Assembly: GCA_004195025.1 (NCBI GenBank)
Contig: SGBB01000003.1
Coordinates: forward strand, 1-64,000
Length of the DNA stretch: 64,000 nucleotides
DNA from: Candidatus Acidulidesulfobacter diazotrophicus
Lineage (GTDB): Bacteria; SZUA-79; Acidulodesulfobacterales; Acidulodesulfobacteraceae
Direction: 5' to 3'
Each line of letters starts with the position of its first letter. The first letter of the stretch is position 1. A program made the translations under genes and the position numbers. Of this stretch, positions 43,224 through 53,283 are shown in pieces. The notes under the pieces are model-generated. The model made no database searches. It saw only the letters and a list, made by a program, of their open reading frames with translations, and was not told the DNA's origin.

Positions 43224-43634
43224 TCAAAGTTTCGGTTCTATTACAGTTATTTCTTTTACTTCATCTGTTGCTCCGGTGCAAATTACAAGAGCTACGGTTT
43301 CAATATTAGCCAGATTGGCATGCGGATGACCTTCGGGATTTAATACGTAATCTCCGGGAAATAATTTTTGTTCTCCGTTCCTGTGGCAGTGTCCGCCTTC
43401 GAGTATATAAACATGTTCATCCGAACGGGCAACGGCAACCGTCCTGATCATTTTGCCTTCGGGAGGAATAAATTTAATTAAATAAGCTACTCCTTTTCCG
43501 TTTTCAAGCCTTTTAGTTAATTGTTTAACGAATACTATATCTTTACCGTCATACATTACGCTTTCGCCGTAAATAGAACTTGCGGGAGTCCAGCTTGCTT
43601 CGGGCGTTCTGATAAAAATAGCGTCGGTTTCCAA
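43224..43634 (-). CDS. Cupin-like protein, paralogue of the CDGSH fusion
   Basis: 136 residues, nearly the same as the C-terminal cupin of the protein at 40437 (ARSDEHVYILEGG and NPEGHPHANLANIETVALVI), but without the CDGSH domains. His residues in DEHVYI and GHPHAN could bind a metal ion. TCTCCTAG-type sequence places an AGGAGA site before the start. It lies upstream of, and co-directional with, the SDR gene at 43694. Confidence 0.7.
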   Translation of the reverse strand: METDAIFIRTPEASWTPASSIYGESVMYDGKDIVFVKQLTKRLENGKGVAYLIKFIPPEGKMIRTVAVARSDEHVYILEGGHCHRNGEQKLFPGDYVLNPEGHPHANLANIETVALVICTGATDEVKEITVIEPKL

Positions 43635-43693
43635 TTATTTTCTCCTAGCGGTTTAAGCATCTTTTATTTAAAACAACTTTAGCATATATACTT

Positions 43694-44452
43694 TCAAATA
43701 AATATGCCGCCGGATGCTTCGATTCGTTGAGCGTTTATCCATGCGTTATTTTCGCTCAACATTGATGCTATTACACCGCCTATATCATCCGGCAGACCTA
43801 CTCTGCCTAAAGATGTTCCTGAAGCGATAAAAGCATTGACCTCATGATTGTCTCTCACGACTCCGCCGCCGAAGTCGGTTTCTATTGCGCCGGGAGCTAC
43901 AACGTTTACGGCAATTTTGCGGTGTCCGAGTTCCTTTGCCATATATTTGGTTAACACTTCAATGCCTCCCTTCATAGCCGCATATGCGGAATAACCCGGG
44001 AGCGCAAATCGGGTGAGCCCGGAAGAGACGTTAATAATCCGGCCGTTATCGGCAATCATCGGCAGCAGCTTTTGAGTAAGGAAAAATACTCCCTTAAAAT
44101 GAATATTCATAAGCTCGTCGAACTGGGATTCCGTGGTTTCCTCAAAAGAGGCATTAATTCCTATGCCTGCGTTATTAACTAAAAAGTCAAAATCCTTGCG
44201 CTGCCATTTATCAGAAAGTAAATTGCTTACCTGTGCCGCAAAATCTCCAAACGATTGGGACTTGCCTGCGTCCAGATGAAGCGCCGCCGCCTGTCTTCCC
44301 ATAGCTTTAATCTCTGCAACCACAGACAGCGCTTCTTCTTCTTTACTGTGGTAGGTAAGAATTACATCAATGCCCTGCTGCGCCGTCTTTAATGCCGTGC
44401 TTTTACCTATACCGCGGCTGCCGCCGGTAATAAGCGCAATTTTAATGCTCAT
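43694..44452 (-). CDS. Short-chain dehydrogenase/reductase
   Basis: 252 residues with all classic SDR marks: TGGSRGIGKS for NAD(P) binding (residues 9-18), FLVNNAGIG near 90, the catalytic Ser in INVSSGLT, and Tyr-x3-Lys in GYSAYAAMKGGIEVL. The C-terminal INAQRIEASGGIFI is typical. This resembles the FabG-like reductases that reduce ketones; the substrate is unknown. More GC-rich than the flanks, and it shares orientation with the cupin gene. Confidence 0.85.
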   Translation of the reverse strand: MSIKIALITGGSRGIGKSTALKTAQQGIDVILTYHSKEEEALSVVAEIKAMGRQAAALHLDAGKSQSFGDFAAQVSNLLSDKWQRKDFDFLVNNAGIGINASFEETTESQFDELMNIHFKGVFFLTQKLLPMIADNGRIINVSSGLTRFALPGYSAYAAMKGGIEVLTKYMAKELGHRKIAVNVVAPGAIETDFGGGVVRDNHEVNAFIASGTSLGRVGLPDDIGGVIASMLSENNAWINAQRIEASGGIFI

Positions 44453-44530
44453 AAATTGTCTCCCATGTTTAAAATTAAAATTTGTAAAATATTTTACAAT
44501 CCGTTTATATGTTCTATTGAACGCATATAC

Positions 44531-44788
44531 TTATAGCTCAACTAATCTTGCGACTTCTTTACCGCAATGCTTGCATTTGCCTTTTAAAACTACATCGCTG
44601 TAGTATTCGTTTAGAACAACTGTGTAATCAACAATAGTGGTTGCTCCGCAAACAGAACAAAATACGTTATTTATGAGTTTTTCTTTTATTTCTTCCGGAA
44701 GATTTAACCATTTTTGTATTACTTGCTGTGCTTCCTTAGAATTTTCTGCCGATACTTTAGAGTTTGGAAAATTAATTATTTTCGCCAT
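44531..44788 (-). CDS. Zinc-ribbon protein
   Basis: 85 residues. The C-terminal half has paired cysteines (FCSVCGATT at ~44-47 and KCKHCGKEVARL at ~72-75), a one-zinc ribbon. The N-terminal half is a helix with EEIKEKLINNV. Not matched to a named family. A further 28-codon frame (MATRYYKVVEFYQAERKEDK, 44851-44937 minus) lies upstream but without a ribosome site, so it is not called. Confidence 0.55.
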   Translation of the reverse strand: MAKIINFPNSKVSAENSKEAQQVIQKWLNLPEEIKEKLINNVFCSVCGATTIVDYTVVLNEYYSDVVLKGKCKHCGKEVARLVEL

Positions 44789-45066
44789 AAAAGTTCCTCA
44801 ATGATTGTAAGGCTAAAAGCCATGCATTTTTTGCAATTTTTGTAATTTAACTATATTTTCTTTATCGCAAGTTCGTATTTATCTTCTTTTCTTTCCGCCT
44901 GATAAAATTCTACAACTTTATAATATCTGGTAGCCATTTATATTTTGCATATTTATAAATCATAATAAAAACTGCCTCTTGAATATCAGCGATGTAATTT
45001 TATTAGCATATTTTTATTGCCTTAAAATTTCCAATAAACAGCTTTTCTAATTATTATATACGGTTA

Positions 45067-47871
45067 TTACCACTCTTCAAATACCGATACGAATTTTCTT
45101 ATTATTTCTTTTATCTTATTTATTATGTTTCGCCTGTCTTTAAGTCTTAGCTCAGTATTTAATGCGAAAACTATCTCGTCGCCAATCGGCATCCTGTCGG
45201 AATAGAAGTAATTAACAATAAGCTGTTTGAATTTTTCTTTATCTAAACCTTCTTCTTCAACGGCTCTATTTATAAATCCTTCTTTTTCTATATTTAAGAA
45301 ATTATCGTACTCTTTTTCTATGTCTTTGCTTTTAATATACGGCAAATATTTTTCGATAAACTTTCTAACATACGGCTCTTTATCCTTAGAATTTATGTCT
45401 CTATTGAGTTTTGATAAAAATTTCTCTTTTTCGTCGTTATATTCAGGCGTGTTTTCTTTTTTCTTAAGATTAGTCAAAAGATTGATAATATAGTCATAAT
45501 TAATAATATCTTCGCGAGTCAGTTCTGTTAAAAAATCTATATTGCCAATATCCTTATCGTCTTCATTGTCATGTCTTTTTTCGTATAGATCAAGATACTG
45601 GCTTTGAAAATTAGCATACTCTTTTTCATCCATATTTACATCGGCAAAACTAAATTCCATATATGTTTCAAGAGACGATTTTAATTTCATTATATCTCTG
45701 AAACATTTAACAAATTTAATTTTATCCGACTCGCTTTTTAGATTGGTAATGTCATTATGCGTGGGGACAAAATCCTTTAATTCAGTCACTTTATTTATAA
45801 ATTTTTCTCTTTGTTTTTCGTAAGATTCTTTAAATACAATATCTTTTGCATTTTCGTTGCCGAATAGTGCCAAGGCTTCATCGGTATTTTCCTTTAAATT
45901 TCTGAAGCAGACTATATTGCCGTGAGGTTTTTTTTCATTAGGATTATATAGTCTGTTAGTTCTTGAATATGCCTGTATAAGTCCGTGATAACGCAAATTT
46001 TTATCTACGTATAAAGTATTTAGCGTCGGAGCGTCAAAACCTGTAAGAAACATATTTACGACTATTAATATATCTATTTCTTTGTCCCTTAGTCTATTCT
46101 GAACATCTTTAAAATAATTATAAAACAGCTCCGTGGAACAATTAGTCTTAAATATATCATTATAGTCTTTAATACAGTCTTCTAAAAAATCCCGGGAATT
46201 TTTATCTTCTTTGCCTGAAGCAAAAGCGTCTATGTCAAGAAAATCGCTTCTTTCTTCGTTTACCTGAAAACTGAATATAGCGGCTATTTTTAGATCATGT
46301 TGTTTTGTCTTGAATAATTTATAATATTTTTTTAATATTTCTATCTTATCCGTCGCCAATATAGCGTTAAAAATATTTTTTGTTTTATTTTTATGCGCCC
46401 GTAAAATATAATCAACGATTGTTTCTATCCTTTTGTCGCTTTCTAATAGTTTTTTATTATCAATATCTACTTCTATATCTTCGTTAAATAAACTGTTTTC
46501 ATCTTTAATTACATATTTTCCGATATATTCTACGGAAAATCCGAGCACGTTATTATCGCTTATAGCATCGGTAATGACGTATTGATGAAGGCATTTATCA
46601 AAAACATCTGCGGTAGTTACTCCGCCTGTGCGATTTTCTTCAAATATAGGGGTTCCGGTAAAACCGAATAATTGCGTATTATTAAAAAATCTTTTAATAT
46701 TTGCGTGCGTTTTGCCGAACTGGCTTCTATGGCATTCGTCAAATATAATTACTATTTTTTTGTCTTTTAGAAATTCAAATTGTTTATTATAATTCTCTTT
46801 GCTAATAGCTAAATCAAGTTTTTGAATCGTCGTGACTATAAGTTTTCTATTTTCGTCTTCTAACTGTTTAACTAATTCTTTTGTGTTTTCAGTGCTGTCG
46901 ACACTGCCTTCGCAATATTCATTAAATTTTTTTACGGTTTGCGTATCTAAATCTTTTCTGTCCACTACAAAAAGCACTTTTTTAACATCGGGTAAATCTT
47001 TTATAACTTGAGACGCTTTAAAAGAAGTCAATGTTTTGCCGCTTCCTGTGGTATGCCAGACATAACCGTTTTTAGTACAATTTTCTACTTTTTCTATTAT
47101 TTTTTCTACGGCATAATACTGATAAGGGCGAAGTATCATGGGCATATTTTTATCTTCGCTTAAAACGATGTATTTTGCTATCATTTTAGAAATATGGCAG
47201 GGCTCTAAAAATATATCGGTAAATTGTTCAAGATTTGTAATTTTATTATTATTTTCGTCTGTCCAGAAAAATGTTTTTTCAAATCCGTGTAGAGGATTGT
47301 TTGCAAAATATTTAGTATTTACGCCGTTAGATATAACAAAAATCTGGATATGTTCAAATAAAGTGCCGGGGTATGAATGAGCGCGGTATCTGTTTATCTG
47401 ATTAAACGCTTCTTTTAACTCCACTCCTCTTTTTTTAAGCTCTATCTGCACTAAAGGCAGACCGTTTATTAAAAGAGTAACGTCGTATCTGTTACCGAAC
47501 GTGCCTTGAACTCTCATCTGGCGGGCAACCTGATAGTTATTCTGACACCATTTGTCGGTATTTAAGAATTTAATATAAGTTTCGGACGGATTTTTCAGAT
47601 TTTCCTGATCGTTAACTACCGAAACCTCGTCTCTTTTGAGAAGAAACCTGTCCCTTAAATTGGATGCTTTAGTATAACGGTTGCCGCTGTTCAGATGATT
47701 TAATATTCTTTTAAATTCGTTATCGGTAAAAACTGTATCGTTAAAGTCTTCCAACTGTTCTTTAAGATTGCGCAAAAATTGGGATTCGTCGTGAATCCCT
47801 GCAGATTCATAGCCTAATTTTTGCAGCTGGCCTATAAATAAACTTTCCATAATACTTTCGCTTTCGAGCAT
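45067..47871 (-). CDS. hsdR: Type I restriction enzyme R subunit
   Basis: 934 residues. The PD-(D/E)xK nuclease is at RYDVTLLINGLPLVQIELKK (residues ~128-147). The SF2 motor follows: Walker A in YVWHTTGSGKTLTSFKAS, DECH box in IIFDECHRSQFG, motif III in FGFTGTPIF, and motifs V-VI in LTGFDAPTLNTLYV and GLIQAYSRTNR. The C-terminal ~200 residues are the helical domain that docks on HsdM. HsdR cuts unmodified DNA after translocation. It is last in the operon, 100 bases after hsdS. Confidence 0.92.
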   Translation of the reverse strand: MLESESIMESLFIGQLQKLGYESAGIHDESQFLRNLKEQLEDFNDTVFTDNEFKRILNHLNSGNRYTKASNLRDRFLLKRDEVSVVNDQENLKNPSETYIKFLNTDKWCQNNYQVARQMRVQGTFGNRYDVTLLINGLPLVQIELKKRGVELKEAFNQINRYRAHSYPGTLFEHIQIFVISNGVNTKYFANNPLHGFEKTFFWTDENNNKITNLEQFTDIFLEPCHISKMIAKYIVLSEDKNMPMILRPYQYYAVEKIIEKVENCTKNGYVWHTTGSGKTLTSFKASQVIKDLPDVKKVLFVVDRKDLDTQTVKKFNEYCEGSVDSTENTKELVKQLEDENRKLIVTTIQKLDLAISKENYNKQFEFLKDKKIVIIFDECHRSQFGKTHANIKRFFNNTQLFGFTGTPIFEENRTGGVTTADVFDKCLHQYVITDAISDNNVLGFSVEYIGKYVIKDENSLFNEDIEVDIDNKKLLESDKRIETIVDYILRAHKNKTKNIFNAILATDKIEILKKYYKLFKTKQHDLKIAAIFSFQVNEERSDFLDIDAFASGKEDKNSRDFLEDCIKDYNDIFKTNCSTELFYNYFKDVQNRLRDKEIDILIVVNMFLTGFDAPTLNTLYVDKNLRYHGLIQAYSRTNRLYNPNEKKPHGNIVCFRNLKENTDEALALFGNENAKDIVFKESYEKQREKFINKVTELKDFVPTHNDITNLKSESDKIKFVKCFRDIMKLKSSLETYMEFSFADVNMDEKEYANFQSQYLDLYEKRHDNEDDKDIGNIDFLTELTREDIINYDYIINLLTNLKKKENTPEYNDEKEKFLSKLNRDINSKDKEPYVRKFIEKYLPYIKSKDIEKEYDNFLNIEKEGFINRAVEEEGLDKEKFKQLIVNYFYSDRMPIGDEIVFALNTELRLKDRRNIINKIKEIIRKFVSVFEEW

Positions 47872-47971
47872 TGTCGCTTTCCTTTATAAAAATAAAACAA
47901 ATAAATAAATTAACAGACTAAAATAAATAAACAAATAAACAAAATAAATAAACTATGTTAAAAATATGAAT

Positions 47972-49177
47972 TTATAGGAACATTTTTTGTAATAAGCCTT
48001 TCTTGTATGTTTTAAGGTTTTCTAATTTTTTGCTAACTAATTCTATTTTCTTATCGATAGCGGATAAGAATGAGGCGATTTTTTGCTGCTCGGGAAGGGA
48101 AGGGAACAGAATTTCAAAATTACTTATTGCCTTTTGTTGAATATTAAGTAATCCAGACCCTACTCTTAGCCTTGATACATGTTTTTCGTTAAATTTTAAA
48201 TATTGATACAAAAATTCTACTACGATTATATTTTTTAATTCTTCTAAAGTATAACAATGTCCACCACTCCAAAACTTAGTTTTAATAAAATTTGTATATC
48301 CGCAAGCCCCGCCCTCGCTAATTACTATGGTATTTTCATTTTTATTATATTTATTTAAATATCCAGAAGGTCTTATTCCGCCGTTAATAACCGGATATTT
48401 ATCAAAATTGTTTAATGATATTTTGTTTAATTGTTCACCTTTTTTGATTTTACATATATTTCCTAACCTTTCTTCCTTCCACTCATCATTAAACCCTGGA
48501 AATCTTATTTCACCGGTTAAAAGCTTTTGCATTAAGCCTTTTTTATAGTTTTCCAAATGCTTTATTTTTTTAGCAACTATCTCTATTTTCTTGTCAACGG
48601 CGGTTAAGAATGAGGCGATTTTTTGCTGTTCGGAAAGAGCAGGGATGTTTAAAGGAATTTCTTTCATTCTTTTACTCGAAATACTCAATACCTTTGTCCC
48701 TTGAGCAATCATTTTTATTTGATAGCGCACATTATTAGATTTCAGCATATGTCCGGTAAATCCAATAATCAACTTATTATTTATTGGCCTAGCCATTAAA
48801 GTATGAAGACCTGCAACTACTTTTTCGTTATTCAAATTAACTAACTCTATGGCTTTTCCAATGCCTTCATAATCTTCCGATGCATCTGCAATTACTATGT
48901 CTCCCTCTTTGCAAAAATTAATCTCCGTTATTTTTCCATTTAGAATTTCTTTGTTAATAAAGGGTGCATATTCCTTTGTAATGTCAAATAAACTTCTAAA
49001 TTTAGTATGAATATCACCATAATGAATATTTTTTACTTCTCCTATTTCATAATTCAAGTTATCTCTCGAAAATGAATTTGTTGAAAGAAATGAAAATAAT
49101 TCTCCTAATCTTTTTTCTTCCCATTCTCCGCTAAATTCCTTAAATCTCAGCTCGGGCACATTTTTAGTTACATTCAT
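47972..49177 (-). CDS. hsdS: Type I restriction-modification specificity subunit
   Basis: 401 residues with two target-recognition domains of unequal sequence, each followed by the conserved helix: LSEQQKIASFLTAVDKKIEI near 190 and LPEQQKIASFLSAIDKKIEL near 375. Both spacer helices end LKTYKKGLLQK-like, so the two halves are clear internal repeats. HsdS sets the bipartite DNA site. The start overlaps the hsdM stop by one base. Confidence 0.9.
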   Translation of the reverse strand: MNVTKNVPELRFKEFSGEWEEKRLGELFSFLSTNSFSRDNLNYEIGEVKNIHYGDIHTKFRSLFDITKEYAPFINKEILNGKITEINFCKEGDIVIADASEDYEGIGKAIELVNLNNEKVVAGLHTLMARPINNKLIIGFTGHMLKSNNVRYQIKMIAQGTKVLSISSKRMKEIPLNIPALSEQQKIASFLTAVDKKIEIVAKKIKHLENYKKGLMQKLLTGEIRFPGFNDEWKEERLGNICKIKKGEQLNKISLNNFDKYPVINGGIRPSGYLNKYNKNENTIVISEGGACGYTNFIKTKFWSGGHCYTLEELKNIIVVEFLYQYLKFNEKHVSRLRVGSGLLNIQQKAISNFEILFPSLPEQQKIASFLSAIDKKIELVSKKLENLKTYKKGLLQKMFL

Positions 49178-50764
49178 TATCTAACCTCATTGATTTTAAA
49201 CGGCGGTTCAATCCCTAATTCTTTGCAATATCCGTCTATTTCTTTATCTACCGCTATTTCTTCTATTTCTAATTTTTTAATTTCTTCCGCCAAAGATTCT
49301 AAATCGATAGCTTCTTCTTTTTCAAAAGTATCTAAATATCTCGGAATGTTTAAATTGTAATCGTTGTCTTCAATTTCTTTAAGACTTACCAAACGCGAGA
49401 ATTTTTCAATTTCTTTCTTTTCTTTATATGATTCAACTATCTTTTCAATATTTTCATCGGTTAATATATTCTGATTCTTGCTTTTCTCAAATTCTTTGCT
49501 TGCATCTATAAATAATACGCTATCGTCTTCTTTTCTACACTTGCTGAAAACCATTACGCAAACGGGAATGCTTGTTCCGTAAAAAAAGATTTGACGGAAG
49601 CCCGATAACGGCATTAAGATAATTTAATTTTTCTATTAAGTATTTTCTTATCGTTTCTTCCGCCCCGCCTCTGAATAATACGCCGTGAGGCAATACTATA
49701 GCCATACTGCCGTTATCCGCCAAATGATGAAGCATGTGCGTGACAAACGCGTAATCTGCTTTATTGGCGGGAGCCAATGCGCCATATTTGCTGAATCTTT
49801 CATCGGAGTTTAATAAAGGATTGTTCTTGCCTTTCCATATTGCGCTGAATGGCGGATTTGCGACAACGGCTTCGGCTCTTAAATCCGGAAAATAATCATC
49901 GGTCAGAGTGTCGCCCTGTTTAATATGAAATTGTGAATAATTAATGCCGTGCAGTATCATATTCATTCGCGCAAGGTTATACGTCGTTCTGTTTAATTCC
50001 TGCCCGTAAAAATCAGTCACGTTTGCGTAATCTTTTATGCGAATCAATAAAGAACCGGAACCGCAGGTAGGGTCGTAAACAGACCTTATTTTTTCCTTGC
50101 CTGAGGTAACTATCTGAGCTAATATTCTTGAAACCTGCGCCGGAGTATAAAACTCTCCGCCTTTTTTGCCGGCTCCGGCGGCAAACTGTCCGATTAAATA
50201 TTCATAGGCGTCGCCTAACACATCGCTTTTGGCATCGGAGAGCTTAAAATCTATTTTATTTAAACGCACTAATATTTCTATAATTACTTCGTTTTTCTGT
50301 TTTTCGCTTTTGCCGAGCTTAGCGGAGCTTAATTCAACGTCTTCGAACAATCCGAAAAAATCTTCTTCGCTTTCATGCCCTATCGTGTTTTGTTCTATAG
50401 CGTTAAGAATATTTTTTAAGTCTTCTATAATAAAATTATCTTCCCCTAATTCTTTATTGCCTTTTTTTACCAAATATGAAAAAAGCTGACCAGGTTTTAA
50501 GAAAAAACCTATATTTTCTAAGCTTTCTTGTTTAATTAAAGATATATATTCTTCTTTACCGTTATCACCGTTAAGGTCTATATATTTTAAATTATCCTGT
50601 TTTAACAAATTATCTGCGTATATTTCCTGCTTTTCCGAAAGATATTTTAAAAATATAAAACCTAATACGTAGTTTTTGTACTCGTCGGCGTTCATCTTGC
50701 CCCTGAGCAAGTCGGCTATAGCCCATAACTGCTGTTCTAATAATCTTTTTTGTTCTTCGGACAT
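49177..50764 (-). pseudogene. hsdM: Type I methyltransferase subunit, +1 frameshift
   Basis: Two overlapping frames make one HsdM. The first (409 codons) has the HsdM N-domain, motif I DPTCGSGSLLIRIKDY and motif IV VANPPFS, then goes off course at LPSNLF. The second continues with YGTSIPVCVMVFSK through the C-terminal coiled coil to the hsdS overlap. The break is one extra base in a run of seven T (49581-49587, A on the plus strand). Without a -1 slip, no full methyltransferase is made, which would be dangerous beside an intact hsdR. It could be a sequencing error, decay or a phase-variable tract. Confidence 0.85.
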
Positions 50765-50798
50765 AATCCACCTGTATTTGGTTTATTTTTTATTATTT

Positions 50799-51308
50799 TT
50801 AAAACCTCATCATCGCTTCTAACTTTATCCCGTTCAGGACATAAACATAAACGGCATTGCCGTATACTTGTTTCTTTCCTATTACTCTGTATCCGTTATA
50901 ATTAGCGCTTGCCTTGCCGTATTGCCTTGTTTCGGCTATTACGCTATCTATAAGAGGTTTAATACCGTTTGGCAAATTATTCCAGCCCGCAGGATTGGTA
51001 TTTTCGACATCGGATATAGAACTGTTGCAAATTTTATAATTCTCGATATCCTTGTTGCTAAAGCTCTGCGTTTGCCTTATTATGCTTATAATTTTACATC
51101 CGGACGCGGTGGACGTAATCGGTATTGCGTTATAGGTATAAGCGCCCTGCGTGAAGATATACGAGCTATTTGAATTATATACCCGCATTGCTAATTTATT
51201 AAAGTTAGAATCTGATTTATTATAATTGCCGCCAAGCGTCCAAGCCGAAACCGTAGTTACGGAAAAGGCGATAAGTGCAAATATAAGTATTTTAAATATG
51301 CTTTTCAT
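50799..51308 (-). CDS. Exported protein of unknown function
   Basis: 169 residues. A signal peptide (KSIFKILIFALIAFSVTTVS, then AW) is followed by an aromatic, Asn/Ser-rich body with two cysteines (ASGCKIISI and NYKICNSS) that could pair in the periplasm. No family recognised. It is the first of a run of exported proteins that extends to about 59.9 kb. Confidence 0.55.
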   Translation of the reverse strand: MKSIFKILIFALIAFSVTTVSAWTLGGNYNKSDSNFNKLAMRVYNSNSSYIFTQGAYTYNAIPITSTASGCKIISIIRQTQSFSNKDIENYKICNSSISDVENTNPAGWNNLPNGIKPLIDSVIAETRQYGKASANYNGYRVIGKKQVYGNAVYVYVLNGIKLEAMMRF

Positions 51309-51349
51309 AATAAATATTTCCTTTTATGCCTTATTTTTTTAAATCCTAT

Positions 51350-52429
51350 CTAATATTGTATTTTAAAGGGTTTGTTTATCTTTACTGGTATAACTTCTTT
51401 ACCTTTTTTATTCATATAAGCGTATTCACCGTTTATACTTTCAAAACGGGCTAATCCGTCGTAAAAACTTAAAACAAATTTAATTTTATACGACAAAATA
51501 AGAATAACTTTACCTTTTTTATTAATTAAACCCCATTTTTTATTATTAAATTCAACGGATGCAATCCCCTCATGAAAATCATTCGCACGCCTAAACTTTG
51601 CAGGTATAATTAATATTCCTTTTTTATTAATAAAACCATATTTATTATTAATTTCTATTGGAACTAAGCCTTCATTGAAAGATAATCCCCATATATTATG
51701 ATATTTTGGCAATAAAACTAATATGCCTTTTTCATTGATAAACCCCCACCCGTCTTTATTTTTAATTTTTACGGCCGCTAATCCATCTTGAAAACCCCAT
51801 GTATGCACAAATTCTTGCGGTATGACCATTATGCCGTTTTTGTTTATAAATCCTCGTTTTATGTTATTATTTGTATTGACATTTGCTAATCCATCGTGAA
51901 ATCCGCCACTTATATCAAATTCTGGCGGTATAACCCATTGACCCATTTTATTAATATAGCCACTTTCTCCGTTATTATCTTCAACTTTTGCCAATCCTTC
52001 ATTAAAGCTTGAAGCAAATTTAAATTCTGGCGGTATTACCCACTTTCCCTTTTTGTTAATAAAGCCCCATTTTCTTGAATTATTTTCAATCGGGCACAAT
52101 CCTTCTCTAAAATCCCATGCGCTTCCGCCAAACAAAAATGGTATAATCAATTTACCATTTTTGTTTATAAAACCATGCTTACCGTTAATTTTAATATCAG
52201 CCAATCCTTCGCTAAAAGAAGATAAATAAGTAGAGATAGTGCCTTTAAATCTAATTATATTATTATATTTTATTGTTATGGCGTTTTTGTTGTTAGGTTT
52301 ATAATTATTATCCCTAACCAAATAGGTCTCACCATTGCTATTTGTATATAAGAAAACTTTCGCATATACGCTACCTGCGTAAAATATAAAAATAAATATA
52401 GTAAAAACAATAAATAATTTTTTAAACAT
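51350..52429 (-). CDS. Exported WG-repeat protein
   Basis: 359 residues. After a signal peptide (IVFTIFIFIFYAGSVYA) come eight or nine ~37-residue WG repeats of the form F-x-E/D-GLA-x-(I/V)-x-(N)-x3-GFIN-x2-G-x-(W/L)-(V)-IP. Examples are RKWGFINKKGKWVIPPEF and NKYGFINKKGILIIPAKF. WG repeats form a beta-propeller-like binding scaffold; the partner is unknown. An AGGAG site precedes the start. Confidence 0.75.
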   Translation of the reverse strand: MFKKLFIVFTIFIFIFYAGSVYAKVFLYTNSNGETYLVRDNNYKPNNKNAITIKYNNIIRFKGTISTYLSSFSEGLADIKINGKHGFINKNGKLIIPFLFGGSAWDFREGLCPIENNSRKWGFINKKGKWVIPPEFKFASSFNEGLAKVEDNNGESGYINKMGQWVIPPEFDISGGFHDGLANVNTNNNIKRGFINKNGIMVIPQEFVHTWGFQDGLAAVKIKNKDGWGFINEKGILVLLPKYHNIWGLSFNEGLVPIEINNKYGFINKKGILIIPAKFRRANDFHEGIASVEFNNKKWGLINKKGKVILILSYKIKFVLSFYDGLARFESINGEYAYMNKKGKEVIPVKINKPFKIQY

Positions 52430-52509
52430 TTATGGCTCCTTAACCTGACCTTTTTATTTTGTGATTTTTGTTTATCCCGCTTAAAATCTTAGGCTTTAAT
52501 TATACCATG

Positions 52510-53283
52510 TTAATAGTTTTCTATTGCCTTTTTAAATATGCCTTTAACATCGCTATAGATTTCTTCGGCAAATAACGGTTTGCCTTGCGGCAAAACGGTA
52601 TTGCGGTGTTTAAAGGTTTTTTTTAATGCTTCGGCAAGCTGTAATCCGTTAAAATTAAACCGGCGCATCGTAATCCATATATCGTAGAAGTCTTTCATCC
52701 TGCTGTTAAGGGAACCGAGTTTAACTATTGCCTCAAATTTCTCGCTTACCACGCTTTCTATGGAGTATCCCATAAGGACAGGTCCCGGCAGGTCTAAAAT
52801 AACGGGATAATTGATAGAACTGCATCCCTGGTGAATGATATCGCCAAAACCGATATCAACCTGCATCGGTATGCGCGAACGCTCTAAAAATCCAAGGAAC
52901 TTCAGACGCACGCCTTCATAATCCATATCTTCTTTTATTTTCTGCCCATGTAACGTTTTTGAATCAAAAACAAGTCCGTCCGCAACCACTTCCAGACTGC
53001 AAATATCTGCCATAATTCCTTCGATAATTTTTACCTCGTTGCTATAATATCCTAATAAATCTATATCGAGAATCGTGCGGCGTTCGGGAATCTGCCATGC
53101 CGTAAACATTAACGAACCCTTTAAAATAAATTTATCCGCATATTCCGAACGGCTGAATCTATAAAGAAACCTTTCCATAGCGTAATATTGAAGAACTTCC
53201 GAGAAAGGGCGGTTAGTTTCCTTTGCTTTATTCTGAAGTTGCGCACGTATGGAAGCTTCTATATTCTTAATTTCCTTTTTCAA
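52510..53283 (-). CDS. AbiEii-type nucleotidyltransferase (second pair)
   Basis: 257 residues with KFILKGSLMF (Gly56-Ser57) and TILDIDLLGYY (Asp73, Asp75), the AbiEii/DUF1814 motif. It is more distant from the toxin at 31397 (GS for GGTS). The start overlaps the AbiEi-like gene by four bases, as in a co-translated toxin-antitoxin pair. Lys/Arg-rich C-terminal residues may bind RNA. Confidence 0.8.
   Translation of the reverse strand: MKKEIKNIEASIRAQLQNKAKETNRPFSEVLQYYAMERFLYRFSRSEYADKFILKGSLMFTAWQIPERRTILDIDLLGYYSNEVKIIEGIMADICSLEVVADGLVFDSKTLHGQKIKEDMDYEGVRLKFLGFLERSRIPMQVDIGFGDIIHQGCSSINYPVILDLPGPVLMGYSIESVVSEKFEAIVKLGSLNSRMKDFYDIWITMRRFNFNGLQLAEALKKTFKHRNTVLPQGKPLFAEEIYSDVKGIFKKAIENY

Noticed and set aside
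44851-44937. 28-codon minus-strand frame starting MATRYYKVVEFYQAE
   Set aside because: Too short, without ribosome site or neighbour support, though the composition is protein-like; mentioned under the zinc-ribbon gene.
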